Assembly (NCBI GenBank): GCA_019420905.1
Contig: JAHZGH010000006.1
Coordinates: 221,920 to 285,919, forward strand
Length of the DNA stretch: 64,000 bases
DNA from: Succinivibrionaceae bacterium
GTDB lineage: Bacteria; Pseudomonadota; Gammaproteobacteria; Enterobacterales; Succinivibrionaceae
Reading direction: 5' to 3'
In this document: positions 18,454-28,269 of the stretch, one piece after another
Layout of the letters: every line of letters starts with the position of its first letter
How positions within the stretch are numbered: the first letter of the stretch is position 1
Notes under the pieces: generated by a model
Told to the model about the DNA's origin: nothing
The model's input: only the letters and a program-made list of their open reading frames with translations
Database searches by the model: none
Program-made: the position numbers and the translations under genes

Positions 18454-19450
18454 ATGGCTAAAAATAACATAAAATATAATTTCAGTAAGCCGAGAACATT
18501 GCTGACTTAATTTTGGATAATTACGATACTAATTCATCAAAAAGATGACAGAGAGTCATTAAAAGAGGTCTTTGGACATATCTTTGCAAAAATGCATAAT
18601 GCTGAAATTGACATTGTTGCTCTAACAAGAATTACCTTTGAAGCATTTGAAGCAAAAGATCTTCCAATATACTTAACGGCTATTGATAAAATACAAGCCT
18701 CTTTTAGACAGAGTAGTCTAGTTTTGAACCTGCTGTATTTAATAATCTCTAAGAGAATTTTTCTGAAATAGAATGTAAATGCAATAGGAATCTCTGAAAG
18801 AGATAAACTCTGCTATCAGCGAAATTAATGTTTTTGTGCTCTCTAAAGACAGAATATCTACCATAACAAGCAGTATCATATAAGATGTTTAATCTTGGGC
18901 TTAAAAGTCAATTAAAATCAATATATATATTTTTTTTTGTAGATTGTATTTGCGTCAAAATGAAGAATTATCATGGTTATTAATAACTATGCAGTTTATG
19001 TAGTTTTAGGAGTTGATGCTAAAGATTATAAAGATGTGTTAGGACTTTATATGAGCCAAATATAATCAAAATCCACCTGGATGCAAATCTTCGATTACAT
19101 TAAGGTCAAAGGTGTTAAAGGTATTCTTTTTTTATCAATGGAAGTTGGACAGGTCTTGAGTAAGGTGTTAAATCTATATTACTTTTAGTAAAGAGACAAA
19201 TATTGAAGCTACAGAAGAGGCTTTTAAGAGCATAAAAGATAAATGGGACGGCAATTATCAAGGAGTTGTACGAATACGGTAAAATAGCTTTAATCATATA
19301 AGACATCTGTCCATTTTACCGTCTGATATCTTCATGATTATGTATATCTCAAATGCTATAGAAGTCATAAATTAGAGCTTAAGAAAAATCACAAAGAAAG
19401 ACTTTTTTGAAAATGCAGTATTTATGTTCTTTTGACATTGCTTGTTAAAT
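18454..19450 (+). pseudogene. Degenerate IS256 (Mutator)-family transposase
   Basis: Near full-length relic read across several frames. It shows a middle segment like the family's S-x-RDI region (GISERDK, then ISEINVFVLSKDRISTIT), then AVYVVLGVDAKDYKDVLGLY and KGVKGILF. Near the end comes ISNAIEVIN-SLRKITKK, the family's NAIE-N--LRK-TK hallmark. Many stops and frameshifts, plus a deletion after KGILF, remove the catalytic region. The terminal inverted repeats are not recognisable. It is a dead mobile element inside the defence island. Confidence 0.78.
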
Positions 19451-19739
19451 TTACTATTTTTGATTACTGTACTTAGTTAAAGTATATGAAATAAATTTAT
19501 TACTTGGCTATACTTTATTTAAAAGAATTAATAAAAGATAGTATTTGGTTTAGGTTAATAATTTAGATTAAATATTGATTAGGTTTCAATTATTAAGTAA
19601 ATGTTTAATTCTTTTTCCAAAGAATAACAAACAAAATTTCTTCAATTTTTGAAATTAAAGAAGTTAGAGATGCAGTATATATATAAATATAAATCTTAAT
19701 AATAGTTTGAACTAATTAGCTGATAGGTGCAATTGAACT

Positions 19740-20440
19740 TATTGTAAAAGTATTAACATCGTTAAAAAACGCCAATGTTAGAAACATGCAGAGATTTAAA
19801 TGTAAAAATTGCGGCAAAATGTTTTCATATACTACTAACACTATTATTGACAAGGGCGTCAAATAGAGACATGGAAGAAATTTTGTAAATGCATACTCTA
19901 TAAATTCATGTTAAGAAAATGTGTTGAAATCTGTAATATAAATCTTTATACAGTTTTTAACTAGAGATATAAAATTTTAGTTGATCTTGAAAACATACAG
20001 TTCGAAATTATCTTAAAATAAGTTATGGAATCAGATGAAATTTTTTTAGAGTAGGTTCCAAGGGGTAAAAAATTTTCAATTTCCTCGTGAAAGTAGACAT
20101 AGAGGATATGTTCATTCTACATAAGTATTAAGTCTTAAAGAGTAGGTGCGCGTAATATATACAATAAACCGCTCATAAAAGCCAATGGGGCGGATTAAAA
20201 ATCTATAAAAACCTAAAATTTATGATTTAGAAAAAGTTTTGAACTGAATTAATACATATAAGAATATCTAAAATGAAACATATTAACAGTGATTTTATTA
20301 TCCAAACTGTCAACAGTTATCTTTCTGAATTAAAAAAATGATAAACGATAACTTTAAAAAATGTAGCAAGCAAATATTTTTAAGAATAAATTGAATAAAC
20401 TTGAAAGTTTTTCATTTAATACTAATTATAAATAAATTAG
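19740..20440 (+). pseudogene. Degenerate zinc-ribbon DDE transposase, IS1595-like
   Basis: Broken coding remains. A zinc-ribbon half RFKCKNCGKMFSYTTNTI opens it. After a frameshift come W-KFC and a segment like the family's helix-turn-helix, then ESDEIFLE matching the first catalytic E-x-DE-x-F block. At the end, TVNSYLSELKK resembles the family's HINS-HS-LK segment. Several in-frame stops occur. The order matches IS1595-type transposases; the exact family is less sure than the transposase call. Confidence 0.6.
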
Positions 20441-20606
20441 CTTAAGAGTATTAATCCCAGTGCTTTAATACGCTTCTTCAATGCTTAAGGGAAACTTTTA
20501 AAATTCAATTCTGTTCAATTAATTTTAATAATATGTAAAGAATATATACTATCATATATTTATTTAACAAAGATCTGTTGAAAACTTATCATATAAGGAT
20601 TAAACA

Positions 20607-23444
20607 ATGTCTTTTACAGCTGCTGAACAAAAAGATGCTGCTATTGCTTTTGTAGCAAAATGGTCTAATAAAGGTGACGAAAAGCAGGATACACACAACT
20701 TTTGGCATGAACTTCTATTAACTGTGTATGGTGTATCAAATCCTTCAGCTGTGATTGAATATGAAAAGAGGGTTCATTTAGGACATATATCCTATATTGA
20801 TGCGTATATCTCAAGTTCTAAAGTTCTTATTGAACAGAAAGGCTATAAAATAGATTTAAATAAAAAGGAAAAGCAATCAGATGGAGAAGAATTAACACCT
20901 TATGAACAGGCCTTTAGATATGCTGGGGCTCTTCCTTTATCAGAAAAACCAAGATATATTGTTACCTGTAATTTCAAAACTTTCCAAATTTATGATCAGA
21001 ACCATGAGGATCCGTTAAATCAGCCTCCTATTGTAATTAAGTTAAAAGATTTGCCAAAAGCATTTTCTTCTTTGGAGTTTCTTGTAGATTTAAAATCCAA
21101 AGCTAAAGAAGTAGAGCTAGATATATCTGTTAAAGCAGGCTCTCTAATTGGAAGACTATATGACTCAATTATTAAACAATATGATAAGGATATAGCCTCT
21201 GATCCAGTATTTCTTCAAAATTTAAACAAACTATGTGTAAGACTGGTATTTTGTTTATATGCAGAGGATGCTTTTCTTTTTCCAAAGAAAAATCAATTTG
21301 GAGATTTTTTAAAAACATTTTCTGTAGAAAATATCAATACTGGACTTGAGAAGTTATTTAGGATCCTAAATACAAAGGAATCTGAAAGATCTAAATTAAC
21401 AGATCCTAAATATTTGGCTTTTCCTTACGTTAATGGAGGTTTGTTTGCTGATCATGAATATGAAATTCCTGCATTTAGTCAGGAATCTGCAGATATTTTG
21501 ATAAAAGAGTGTAGTAATGGTTTTAACTGGTCTGGAATTAGTCCAACAATTTTTGGGGCTATGTTTGAAAGTACATTAAATCCTGAAACAAGAAGATCAG
21601 GAGGGATGCACTACACATCAATAGAAAATATCCATAAAGTAATCGATCCTTTATTCCTTGACGAAATAAAAGCTGAATATCAGGCAATTGAAGATAAGAT
21701 TTTTAAAGAAAGACATCTTGCAGATGCAAGGGCCACAAAAGTTAGAGTGGGCATTTTAAATGAAGACAGAATCAAACTTAAGAATTTACAAAGAAAAATA
21801 GCATCTTTAAAATTTCTGGATCCTGCGTGTGGTTCAGGTAATTTTTTAACTGAAACATATCTTTGCCTGAGAAGAATTGAAAACAAGATCTTACTGATTT
21901 TAAATGGACAACAAAGAGATTTATTTAGAGAAATTAATATCAAAGTAAGTATTTCAAATTTCTATGGCATTGAGATCAACGATTTTGCTGTATCAGTTGC
22001 AAAAACAGCTTTGTGGATTGCTGAAGCTCAGATGCTTGAAGAAACAAATAATTTGCTAGGTAGCAGTCTTCAGTTTTTACCATTAAAGAGTTTTGAACAT
22101 ATTGTTGAAGGTAATGCTCTTAGAATGGATTGGAATGATGTAGTATCTGCATCGGATTTGAATTATATCATGGGTAATCCACCTTTTGTTGGTGCTAGAT
22201 TAATGAAACCAGAACAAAAAGATGATTTATCATTAATATTTAAAGGAATAAAAAGTGTCTTAAATTTAGATTATGTGAGCTGTTGGTATAAAAAAAGTTC
22301 TGATTTTATAAAAAATACAAATATAGAGTGTGCTTTGGTTTCCACCAACTCTATTTGTCAAGGAATACAAACTTCTATTTTATGGAAATCTTTCATTGAA
22401 GAAGGATTAAAAATAAATTTTGCCTATAAAACATTTGTATGGAATAGTGAGACATTCATCAAAGCGCATGTTCATTGTATTATTGTAGGGTTTGGCTACA
22501 AGGAAAGAAAAACAAAAGTAATCTATTCTTCATTACCACCAATAATAGCATCAAATATTAGTCCTTACATAATAGATGCTGAAAATTGTTTTATAGAAGA
22601 TAGAAAAAAGCCTATAAATAATGTACCTCCGATGTTTTTTGGAAATATGCCAAATGATGGAGGTTATTTAATTCTTTCAGAAGATGAAAAGAACGACTTA
22701 ATAAAAAAAGATTCTTCAAACAAAGATTTTATTAGAGTATTTTTAGGAGCAGATGAATATATAAATAATAAGAAGAGATATTGTTTATGGTTAGTTGGTA
22801 AAGATCCATCTAATAGTCCAGAAATAATGGATAGAATAAAAAAGGTTAGAGATTTAAGACTTTCAAGTAAAAGATCTGCGACGCAAAAGTTGGCAAATAC
22901 TCCAGCTCTTTTTGGAGAAATTAGACAACCTAAGCAAGGTAGTTATTTATTGGTTCCAAGCACTAGCTCAGAGAAAAGAAAATATATTCCAATTGGTTTT
23001 TTAAGTTGCGATGTAATTGCGAGTAACGCAAATTTAATAATTCCAAATGCATCATTATATGAATTTGGTGTTATTACATCTTCAACACACATGGCGTGGA
23101 TGAGAGCTGTTGCGGGAAGATTAGAAATGCGTTACAGATATTCAGCAAGCATCGTTTATAACAATTTTATATGGCCAGATGTGAATAAAGGTCAGCGAGA
23201 CAAAATATTTAAAACGGCAGAAAATATTTTATCTATTAGGGAAAAGTATTTAAAAAATGGGAAAAGTTTTGCTGATATATACGGTGAAAATTTGGAATTA
23301 GTTTATACAGATTTATTAGATGCGCATATTGAAAATGATAAAGCTGTTATTTCTGCTTACGGCTGGGAAAAAGATATTACGGAGGAAGATATATTTGTGA
23401 ATTTGATGCATATGTATGCTAAGAAAGTACAATACAGCAAATAA
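20607..23444 (+). CDS. MmeI-like (type IIL/IIG) restriction-modification protein, N6-adenine methyltransferase
   Basis: 945-aa single-chain restriction-modification enzyme. The N-terminal PD-(D/E)xK nuclease core is visible as D65 and E76-Q-K78 (YIDAY...IEQKG). A helical linker follows. Then come the methyltransferase with SAM motif LDPACGSGNF (D405) and catalytic NPPF (524-527), a target-recognition region (~620-830) and a helical C-terminus. Layout and length match MmeI/YeeA-like enzymes, which cut a fixed distance from their site and methylate one strand. It has its own start with SD AAGG and no partner gene. It closes the right side of the defence island. No truncation is visible, so it is likely active. 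Confidence 0.85.
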   Translation: MSFTAAEQKDAAIAFVAKWSNKGDEKQDTHNFWHELLLTVYGVSNPSAVIEYEKRVHLGHISYIDAYISSSKVLIEQKGYKIDLNKKEKQSDGEELTPYEQAFRYAGALPLSEKPRYIVTCNFKTFQIYDQNHEDPLNQPPIVIKLKDLPKAFSSLEFLVDLKSKAKEVELDISVKAGSLIGRLYDSIIKQYDKDIASDPVFLQNLNKLCVRLVFCLYAEDAFLFPKKNQFGDFLKTFSVENINTGLEKLFRILNTKESERSKLTDPKYLAFPYVNGGLFADHEYEIPAFSQESADILIKECSNGFNWSGISPTIFGAMFESTLNPETRRSGGMHYTSIENIHKVIDPLFLDEIKAEYQAIEDKIFKERHLADARATKVRVGILNEDRIKLKNLQRKIASLKFLDPACGSGNFLTETYLCLRRIENKILLILNGQQRDLFREINIKVSISNFYGIEINDFAVSVAKTALWIAEAQMLEETNNLLGSSLQFLPLKSFEHIVEGNALRMDWNDVVSASDLNYIMGNPPFVGARLMKPEQKDDLSLIFKGIKSVLNLDYVSCWYKKSSDFIKNTNIECALVSTNSICQGIQTSILWKSFIEEGLKINFAYKTFVWNSETFIKAHVHCIIVGFGYKERKTKVIYSSLPPIIASNISPYIIDAENCFIEDRKKPINNVPPMFFGNMPNDGGYLILSEDEKNDLIKKDSSNKDFIRVFLGADEYINNKKRYCLWLVGKDPSNSPEIMDRIKKVRDLRLSSKRSATQKLANTPALFGEIRQPKQGSYLLVPSTSSEKRKYIPIGFLSCDVIASNANLIIPNASLYEFGVITSSTHMAWMRAVAGRLEMRYRYSASIVYNNFIWPDVNKGQRDKIFKTAENILSIREKYLKNGKSFADIYGENLELVYTDLLDAHIENDKAVISAYGWEKDITEEDIFVNLMHMYAKKVQYSK

Positions 23445-23680
23445 TGAGGTTTCAAAAGTTTTTGTATTTAATAAGCATCACAAATTGTAAAATATAAAAG
23501 ATGATGATTAAAAATCCCTCTCTTTTATAAAATTTTTTTAATCAGTACACTTTTACTACATAGTTAAGATATATTTTGAATCAAATAAAATTTAAAAAAA
23601 AGCATATCATTATATATGTTAATTAATATTTGAAATAAAGTCATGCTAACATAGTACAATCTTATGTGTAGGAAATGGTT

Positions 23681-24523
23681 ATGAAAGCAGGGTTTATTGG
23701 GGCTGGAAAAGTAGGATTTTCTCTTGGCAAATATCTGGCTGAAAAAGGTATTTCTGTTGTAGGGTATTACAGTAAAAATCCTCAAAGTGCCAAAGAAGCT
23801 GCCCATTTTACAGGCACAGCATTTTATAAAGATTTAGCCCATTTAGTAGATAGCAGCGATACCATTTTTGTAACTGTGCCGGATAGGTCAATCAGTGAAG
23901 TTTGGAATGATATACGATATCTGCCTATAAAAAATAAGAACATATGTCACTGCAGCGGCTCGATTTCATCGGCCGTTTTTTTGTATGCAGAAAAATACGG
24001 TGCTTACAGCTATTCTATTCATCCGCTCTGTGCAGTCAGTGATAAATTTACCTCCTATAAAGAGCTTGCTAAAACCAGCTTCACAATTGAAGGCAGTCCT
24101 CAGCATCTGCAGGAAATGCAGAATGTCTTCAGCTCTCTTGGAAATACGGTTGTAAAGATTGATTCTGATAAGAAAATTCTTTATCACGCAGCTGCTGTTA
24201 TGGTAAGCAATCAAATAGTCGCATTAGCTGAAATAGGCACTAAGCTTCTGCTTCAATGCGGCTTTGAACGAGAAGAGGCTGAAAAAGCCTTAGGTCCGTT
24301 GATTGAAGGAAATGCTAAAAAAATAGCTGAGGCTGGTGCTATAAAAGCCTTAACCGGACCTATTGAGCGAAATGATATTATTACGGTACATAATCATTTG
24401 AATGTGTTGGATAAGGATATTCGTGATATATATGCTGCATTATCAAAGCAATTGGTAGATATAGCTCAGAAAAAACATCCAGATCGCAATTATGACGAGA
24501 TGAAAAAAGAACTAGAGCATTAA
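23681..24523 (+). CDS. panG: Ketopantoate reductase PanG-like (Rossmann + DUF2520)
   Basis: 280 aa from the ATG with SD TAGGA at 7 nt; an in-frame ATG two codons earlier is too close to the SD. The N-terminal Rossmann domain has the NAD(P) motif GFIGAGKVG (residues 4-12). The C-terminal helical DUF2520 domain (~120-270) includes IHPLCAVSD and PIERND. First gene of a panG-panB-panC-panD cluster that has no panE. PanG is the known alternative ketopantoate reductase (described in Francisella) and sits in pantothenate operons, so it probably reduces the PanB product. The symbol rests on family plus context. Confidence 0.85.
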   Translation: MKAGFIGAGKVGFSLGKYLAEKGISVVGYYSKNPQSAKEAAHFTGTAFYKDLAHLVDSSDTIFVTVPDRSISEVWNDIRYLPIKNKNICHCSGSISSAVFLYAEKYGAYSYSIHPLCAVSDKFTSYKELAKTSFTIEGSPQHLQEMQNVFSSLGNTVVKIDSDKKILYHAAAVMVSNQIVALAEIGTKLLLQCGFEREEAEKALGPLIEGNAKKIAEAGAIKALTGPIERNDIITVHNHLNVLDKDIRDIYAALSKQLVDIAQKKHPDRNYDEMKKELEH

Positions 24524-24539
24524 AAAGGAGTAATTGAAA

Positions 24540-25367
24540 ATGAGAAACACTGTAGCTACATTGCAAAAGCAAAAGCAAGATGGCGATAAGATCACCATGC
24601 TGACTGCATACGACTATTCCACTGCTAAGCTCATGGATGAGGCAGGAGTCAACAGTATCTTAGTCGGTGATTCTTTGGGAATGGTTGTATTAGGCTATGA
24701 AGATACTATTTCTGTCACAATGGAAGATATGATCCATCATACGGCAGCAGTTTCTCGTGGGGCTAAAAACGCTCTAGTTGTCGGCGATATGCCGTTTATG
24801 TCATATCAGGCCTCTGTTTATGATGCTGTTGTTAATGCAGGCAGATTAATGAAGGAAGGCCGCTGTCAGGCAGTCAAATTAGAGGGCGGTGCTGCTGTTT
24901 GTCCGCAGATTAAGGCTATTACGGATGCGCAGATCCCTGTAGTAGCACATATTGGCCTTACTCCGCAGTCGATCAATATGTTCGGCGGCTTTAAGGTTCA
25001 AGGCAAGAGCGAGGAAGCCGCTAAGAAGCTTATTGAAGAGGCTCTGGCTGTAGAAAAGGCAGGAGCTTTTGCGGTGGTATTGGAGTGTGTGCCTGCTAAG
25101 CTTGCAAAGCTTATTTCAGAAAAAATTTCTATTCCAACTATCGGAATTGGTGCGGGAACCGGCTGTGATGGACAAGTATTGGTATATCAGGATATGCTGG
25201 CAATGTTTTCAGATTTTAAGCCAAAATTTGTAAAACAGTTTGCTGATATCGGCTCTGCTATGAAGGAAGCTTTTGCGGCATATATTCAGGAAGTAAAGGC
25301 CGGAACCTTTCCTGCAGAGGAGCATACTTTTAAGATTTCAGATGAAATTATCAATAAGTTATATTGA
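24540..25367 (+). CDS. panB: 3-methyl-2-oxobutanoate hydroxymethyltransferase
   Basis: Transfers a hydroxymethyl group from methylene-tetrahydrofolate to alpha-ketoisovalerate, giving ketopantoate. 275 aa from the ATG with SD AAGGAG; a TTG two codons upstream is discounted. The TIM-barrel family motifs [31 protein letters not shown] and [14 protein letters not shown] are intact, including the metal-binding Asp and Glu residues. It starts 16 nt after the panG stop, so the two are co-transcribed. Confidence 0.97.
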   Translation: MRNTVATLQKQKQDGDKITMLTAYDYSTAKLMDEAGVNSILVGDSLGMVVLGYEDTISVTMEDMIHHTAAVSRGAKNALVVGDMPFMSYQASVYDAVVNAGRLMKEGRCQAVKLEGGAAVCPQIKAITDAQIPVVAHIGLTPQSINMFGGFKVQGKSEEAAKKLIEEALAVEKAGAFAVVLECVPAKLAKLISEKISIPTIGIGAGTGCDGQVLVYQDMLAMFSDFKPKFVKQFADIGSAMKEAFAAYIQEVKAGTFPAEEHTFKISDEIINKLY

Positions 25368-25405
25368 TAGCTCTGTCTGAATAAATATAAAAAACGGTGA
25401 ATATA

Positions 25406-26251
25406 ATGAAAATTGTAAAGACCATAAAAGAAGTTAGAGAGACTGTAAAAAAGTGGAAAAAGCAGGGACTTTCCGTAGGCTTAGTTCCTACGATGGGATA
25501 TCTTCACGAGGGACATAAAAGCTTAATTCTTCGTGCTGCTGCAGAAAACGATCGTGTTGTAGTCAGTGATTTTGTTAATCCCATTCAGTTTGGACCGAAT
25601 GAGGACTTAGCAAGTTATCCTCGCGATCTTAAGCGCGATGCTGCATTATGCGAAGATGCTGGAGCTGATTTGATTTTCAATCCAGAGCCTTCTGAGATGT
25701 ATGCAGAAAATGCTTGTACCTTTGTGGATATGACAGGTCTTACTCATGAGCTTTGCGGTTTAACCCGTCCAATTCATTTTCGCGGCGTCTGCACAGTAGT
25801 TTCTAAATTATTTCACATTGTTGCGCCAGACAGAGCCTACTTTGGACAAAAGGATGCTCAGCAGCTTGCAGTGATTCGCCAAATGGTTAAGGATCTTAAT
25901 TTTGATCTTGAGATTATCGGCTGTCCTATTATCAGAGAAGCAGACGGCTTAGCTAAAAGCTCTAGAAATACTTATTTAAGCGAAGAAGAGCGTAAAGCTG
26001 CATTAGTTCTGTCTCAGGCTGTAAAGCTAGGACAGCAAATGGCAAATGACGGTGAAAAGTCAGCCGATAAGATTGTCTCTGCCATGAAGAAAGTGATTGA
26101 AGCTGAGCCTTTGGCAAAGATTGATTATGTAAAGGCAGTAGATGCGGCATCAATAGTTCCTGTTTCAGAGATGAAGCCTCAGGTCTTAGTAGCAATGGCC
26201 GTTTATATAGGTAAAACCAGACTTATAGATAATTTTATTTACGAAGGCTAA
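25406..26251 (+). CDS. panC: Pantothenate synthetase (pantoate-beta-alanine ligase)
   Basis: Joins pantoate and beta-alanine using ATP. 281 aa from the ATG preceded by CGGTGA; an upstream GTG overlaps that SD and is not chosen. Class I aminoacyl-tRNA-synthetase-like nucleotidyltransferase with [14 protein letters not shown] (HxGH), [28 protein letters not shown] and the KMSKS-like AKSSRN segment. It follows panB by 38 bp and precedes panD, whose product supplies the beta-alanine. Confidence 0.97.
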   Translation: MKIVKTIKEVRETVKKWKKQGLSVGLVPTMGYLHEGHKSLILRAAAENDRVVVSDFVNPIQFGPNEDLASYPRDLKRDAALCEDAGADLIFNPEPSEMYAENACTFVDMTGLTHELCGLTRPIHFRGVCTVVSKLFHIVAPDRAYFGQKDAQQLAVIRQMVKDLNFDLEIIGCPIIREADGLAKSSRNTYLSEEERKAALVLSQAVKLGQQMANDGEKSADKIVSAMKKVIEAEPLAKIDYVKAVDAASIVPVSEMKPQVLVAMAVYIGKTRLIDNFIYEG

Positions 26252-26259
26252 TCTTTATT

Positions 26260-26649
26260 ATGTATTTAAACATGCTGAAAGGAAAAATTCATCGCGCAAC
26301 AGTTATGCAGGCTGAGCTTGATTATGTAGGAAGCATCACTGTAGATGAAGATTTATTGGAAGCTGCCGGTATTTTAGAATATGAGAAAGTGCAAATCGTT
26401 GATGTGAATAATGGAGAGCGGTTTGAAACTTATACCATTGCCGGAGAGCGCGGCAGCGGCATGATTTGTCTTAACGGTGCAGCAGCTCGATGCGTGCAGA
26501 AGGGCGATAAGATCATCATTATGTGCTACTGCCAAATGGAGCCATCTGAGGTTAAGGATAATCCTCCGAAAGTTGTTTTTGTCGATGATAATAATAAGAT
26601 CAGCCGCATTACTCGCTATGAAAAGCATGGCCTTTTAGGAGACATGTAA
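26260..26649 (+). CDS. panD: Aspartate 1-decarboxylase precursor
   Basis: Makes beta-alanine from aspartate. 129 aa pyruvoyl enzyme. The self-processing Gly24-Ser25 site (YVGSITVD) is intact, as are the family blocks [25 protein letters not shown] and the conserved Thr/Tyr of [10 protein letters not shown]. The ATG is 8 nt after panC with only a distant GAAGG, so translation may be coupled. It ends the panG-B-C-D operon, which is followed by a strong terminator. Confidence 0.97.
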   Translation: MYLNMLKGKIHRATVMQAELDYVGSITVDEDLLEAAGILEYEKVQIVDVNNGERFETYTIAGERGSGMICLNGAAARCVQKGDKIIIMCYCQMEPSEVKDNPPKVVFVDDNNKISRITRYEKHGLLGDM

Positions 26650-26810
26650 GATAATATTCTGCTTTAAAAAAATAAATCATTGATAGATATTGCTTAAGTC
26701 AGTATAGGTTTTTAACTTAGAAGCTAATTGGCTGTAAAAGTCTAATATGATTTGATTTTTTAAGGTAAAAGCACACAAATTCGGTGATACTTTATATTTT
26801 TATAAACAAT

Positions 26811-26846
26811 AAAGCTAACTGACGCTTAACACTCAGTTAGCTTTTT
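26811..26846 (+). terminator. Intrinsic terminator of the pan operon
   Basis: Perfect 12-bp stem AAAGCTAACTGA / TCAGTTAGCTTT with a 10-nt loop and a T-run. It lies ~160 bp after panD. The remaining AT-rich sequence up to 27053 shows no gene. Confidence 0.8.
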
Positions 26847-27053
26847 TATTATGCAAAATACTTATTTTTATATAACTAATTTTTTAACTTTATATATTTA
26901 AATTGCAAGATAAGCAAAATAGGGTGAAGCTCTTATTAAATAAGATTTTTATATTGAATTATAATTTTTATAGCAAGAGATTTGATCTTTAATTAAAAGA
27001 TACTAATTATTATATTAGACAAGTAATTATTATTAGCAGAGCAGAAGGTGAAT

Positions 27054-27878
27054 ATGAAACAGCCGATCGTTGCTATTATGTATGATTTTGATAAGACCCT
27101 GTGTACAAAGGATATGCAGGAATATGCCTTTATTCCCGCATTAGACATGAGTTCAGCTGCATTTTGGAATGAAGTGAACACTATGACTGATGCAGAGGAA
27201 ATGGATAATATTTTAGCCTATATGTATAAAATGGTTGAAAAGGCAAGGGAGAAGAAGGTTCCTGTTAAAAGAGATACTTTTCAAAAAATGGGCAGCGAGG
27301 TCAAATATTTTGACGGCGTAAAAACGTGGTTTGAAAGAATCAATGCCTATGGAGAGAAGGTTGGAGTGCGGGTAGAGCATTATATTGTGTCCTCAGGCAT
27401 CAAGGAGATTATTGAGGGAACTGAAATAGCTCGCTTTTTTAAAAAGATTTACGCCTGCGAATTTATGTATGACTATAACGGCTCCATTCAATGGCCTAAG
27501 TTTGCTGTAAATTACACTGCAAAAACTCAATTTCTATTCCGTATTAATAAAGGCGTACTGACAATCGACAGTCAGAGTACGAATAAATTGAACCGCTTTA
27601 CTCCAGAAAATGAGCGCCGCGTTCCTTTCCGCAACATGATCTATATTGGAGACGGCTTGACTGATGTTCCCTGCATGAAGCTTGTAAAATCTTACGGAGG
27701 ACAGTCTATTGCGGTGTTTGATCAAGAAAAAGGCAAGGATGCCGCTGAAAGATTGAAGCAGGATAATCGCGTTAATTTTATAGCTGCAGCTGACTATAGT
27801 GCCGGCAGCGATATCGAGACGATCGTGAAAGCGATTATTAAGAAGATTCAGGCAGTTGAAGAAATGCAGTCCTATTGA
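27054..27878 (+). CDS. HAD-superfamily phosphatase, unknown substrate
   Basis: 274 aa from the ATG with SD AAGGTGA; a GTG two codons upstream is less likely. Motif I YDFDKTLCT (DxDxT nucleophile), motif II in VSSGIKEII (Ser), and motif IV in YIGDGLTDVPCM (GDGxTD) define a HAD phosphatase of the PSP-like class with a helical cap (about 25-100). Stand-alone gene. Its last 51 bp recur in decayed form at 32693-32743, after the LysR gene, so a paralogue or an insertion event is likely. The substrate cannot be predicted. Confidence 0.82.
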   Translation: MKQPIVAIMYDFDKTLCTKDMQEYAFIPALDMSSAAFWNEVNTMTDAEEMDNILAYMYKMVEKAREKKVPVKRDTFQKMGSEVKYFDGVKTWFERINAYGEKVGVRVEHYIVSSGIKEIIEGTEIARFFKKIYACEFMYDYNGSIQWPKFAVNYTAKTQFLFRINKGVLTIDSQSTNKLNRFTPENERRVPFRNMIYIGDGLTDVPCMKLVKSYGGQSIAVFDQEKGKDAAERLKQDNRVNFIAAADYSAGSDIETIVKAIIKKIQAVEEMQSY

Positions 27879-28091
27879 TAAAAGAATATTTGGTTTATTA
27901 GCAGGTTAGTATCATGCATAGAACTGATATCTGATAAAAATATCTTAAAGCAAGAAGATAGGATCGTATATAACTTTGTCTATAAAAGTCTGCAGATTGC
28001 AGGATAAGAATAGCCAGTTCCGCCTCTTTTAAAAGGGCTGAATTTTATTTATATAGTTATTTAGCATTGTATGGTTCTTAACACCTCAGTA

Positions 28092-28260
28092 AGATTTATT
28101 GCTGGACGCGGCAGGTTACATCTTCTTAGGGGCAGATGCTGGCAAAATATATCCGCTTCATTCTATAGGGCATCCTAGAAAAACAGTGAGCTAGCAGCCT
28201 GAATACTTTTTTCTGATTATGGGCTATGCTTTTCTGTTTATCTCTTTCAGAAGAAAAATC
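28092..28260 (+). pseudogene. Coding-like remnant between HAD gene and aldo/keto reductase
   Basis: One plus-strand frame reads like protein (LLLDAAGYIFLGADAGK, then IYPLHSIGHPRKTVS, one TAG, then PEYFFLIMGYAFLFISF). It is preceded directly by a TAA and has no start codon or RBS. It is probably the decayed end of a gene displaced by the redox block. The family is not recognised. The rest of 27879-28269 holds nothing supportable. Confidence 0.35.
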
Positions 28261-28269
28261 ATATCCCAA

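Noticed and set aside
11740..23680. Attachment-site direct repeat of the guaA 3' end
   Set aside because: No second copy of the terminal guaA sequence was found by eye at the right border.
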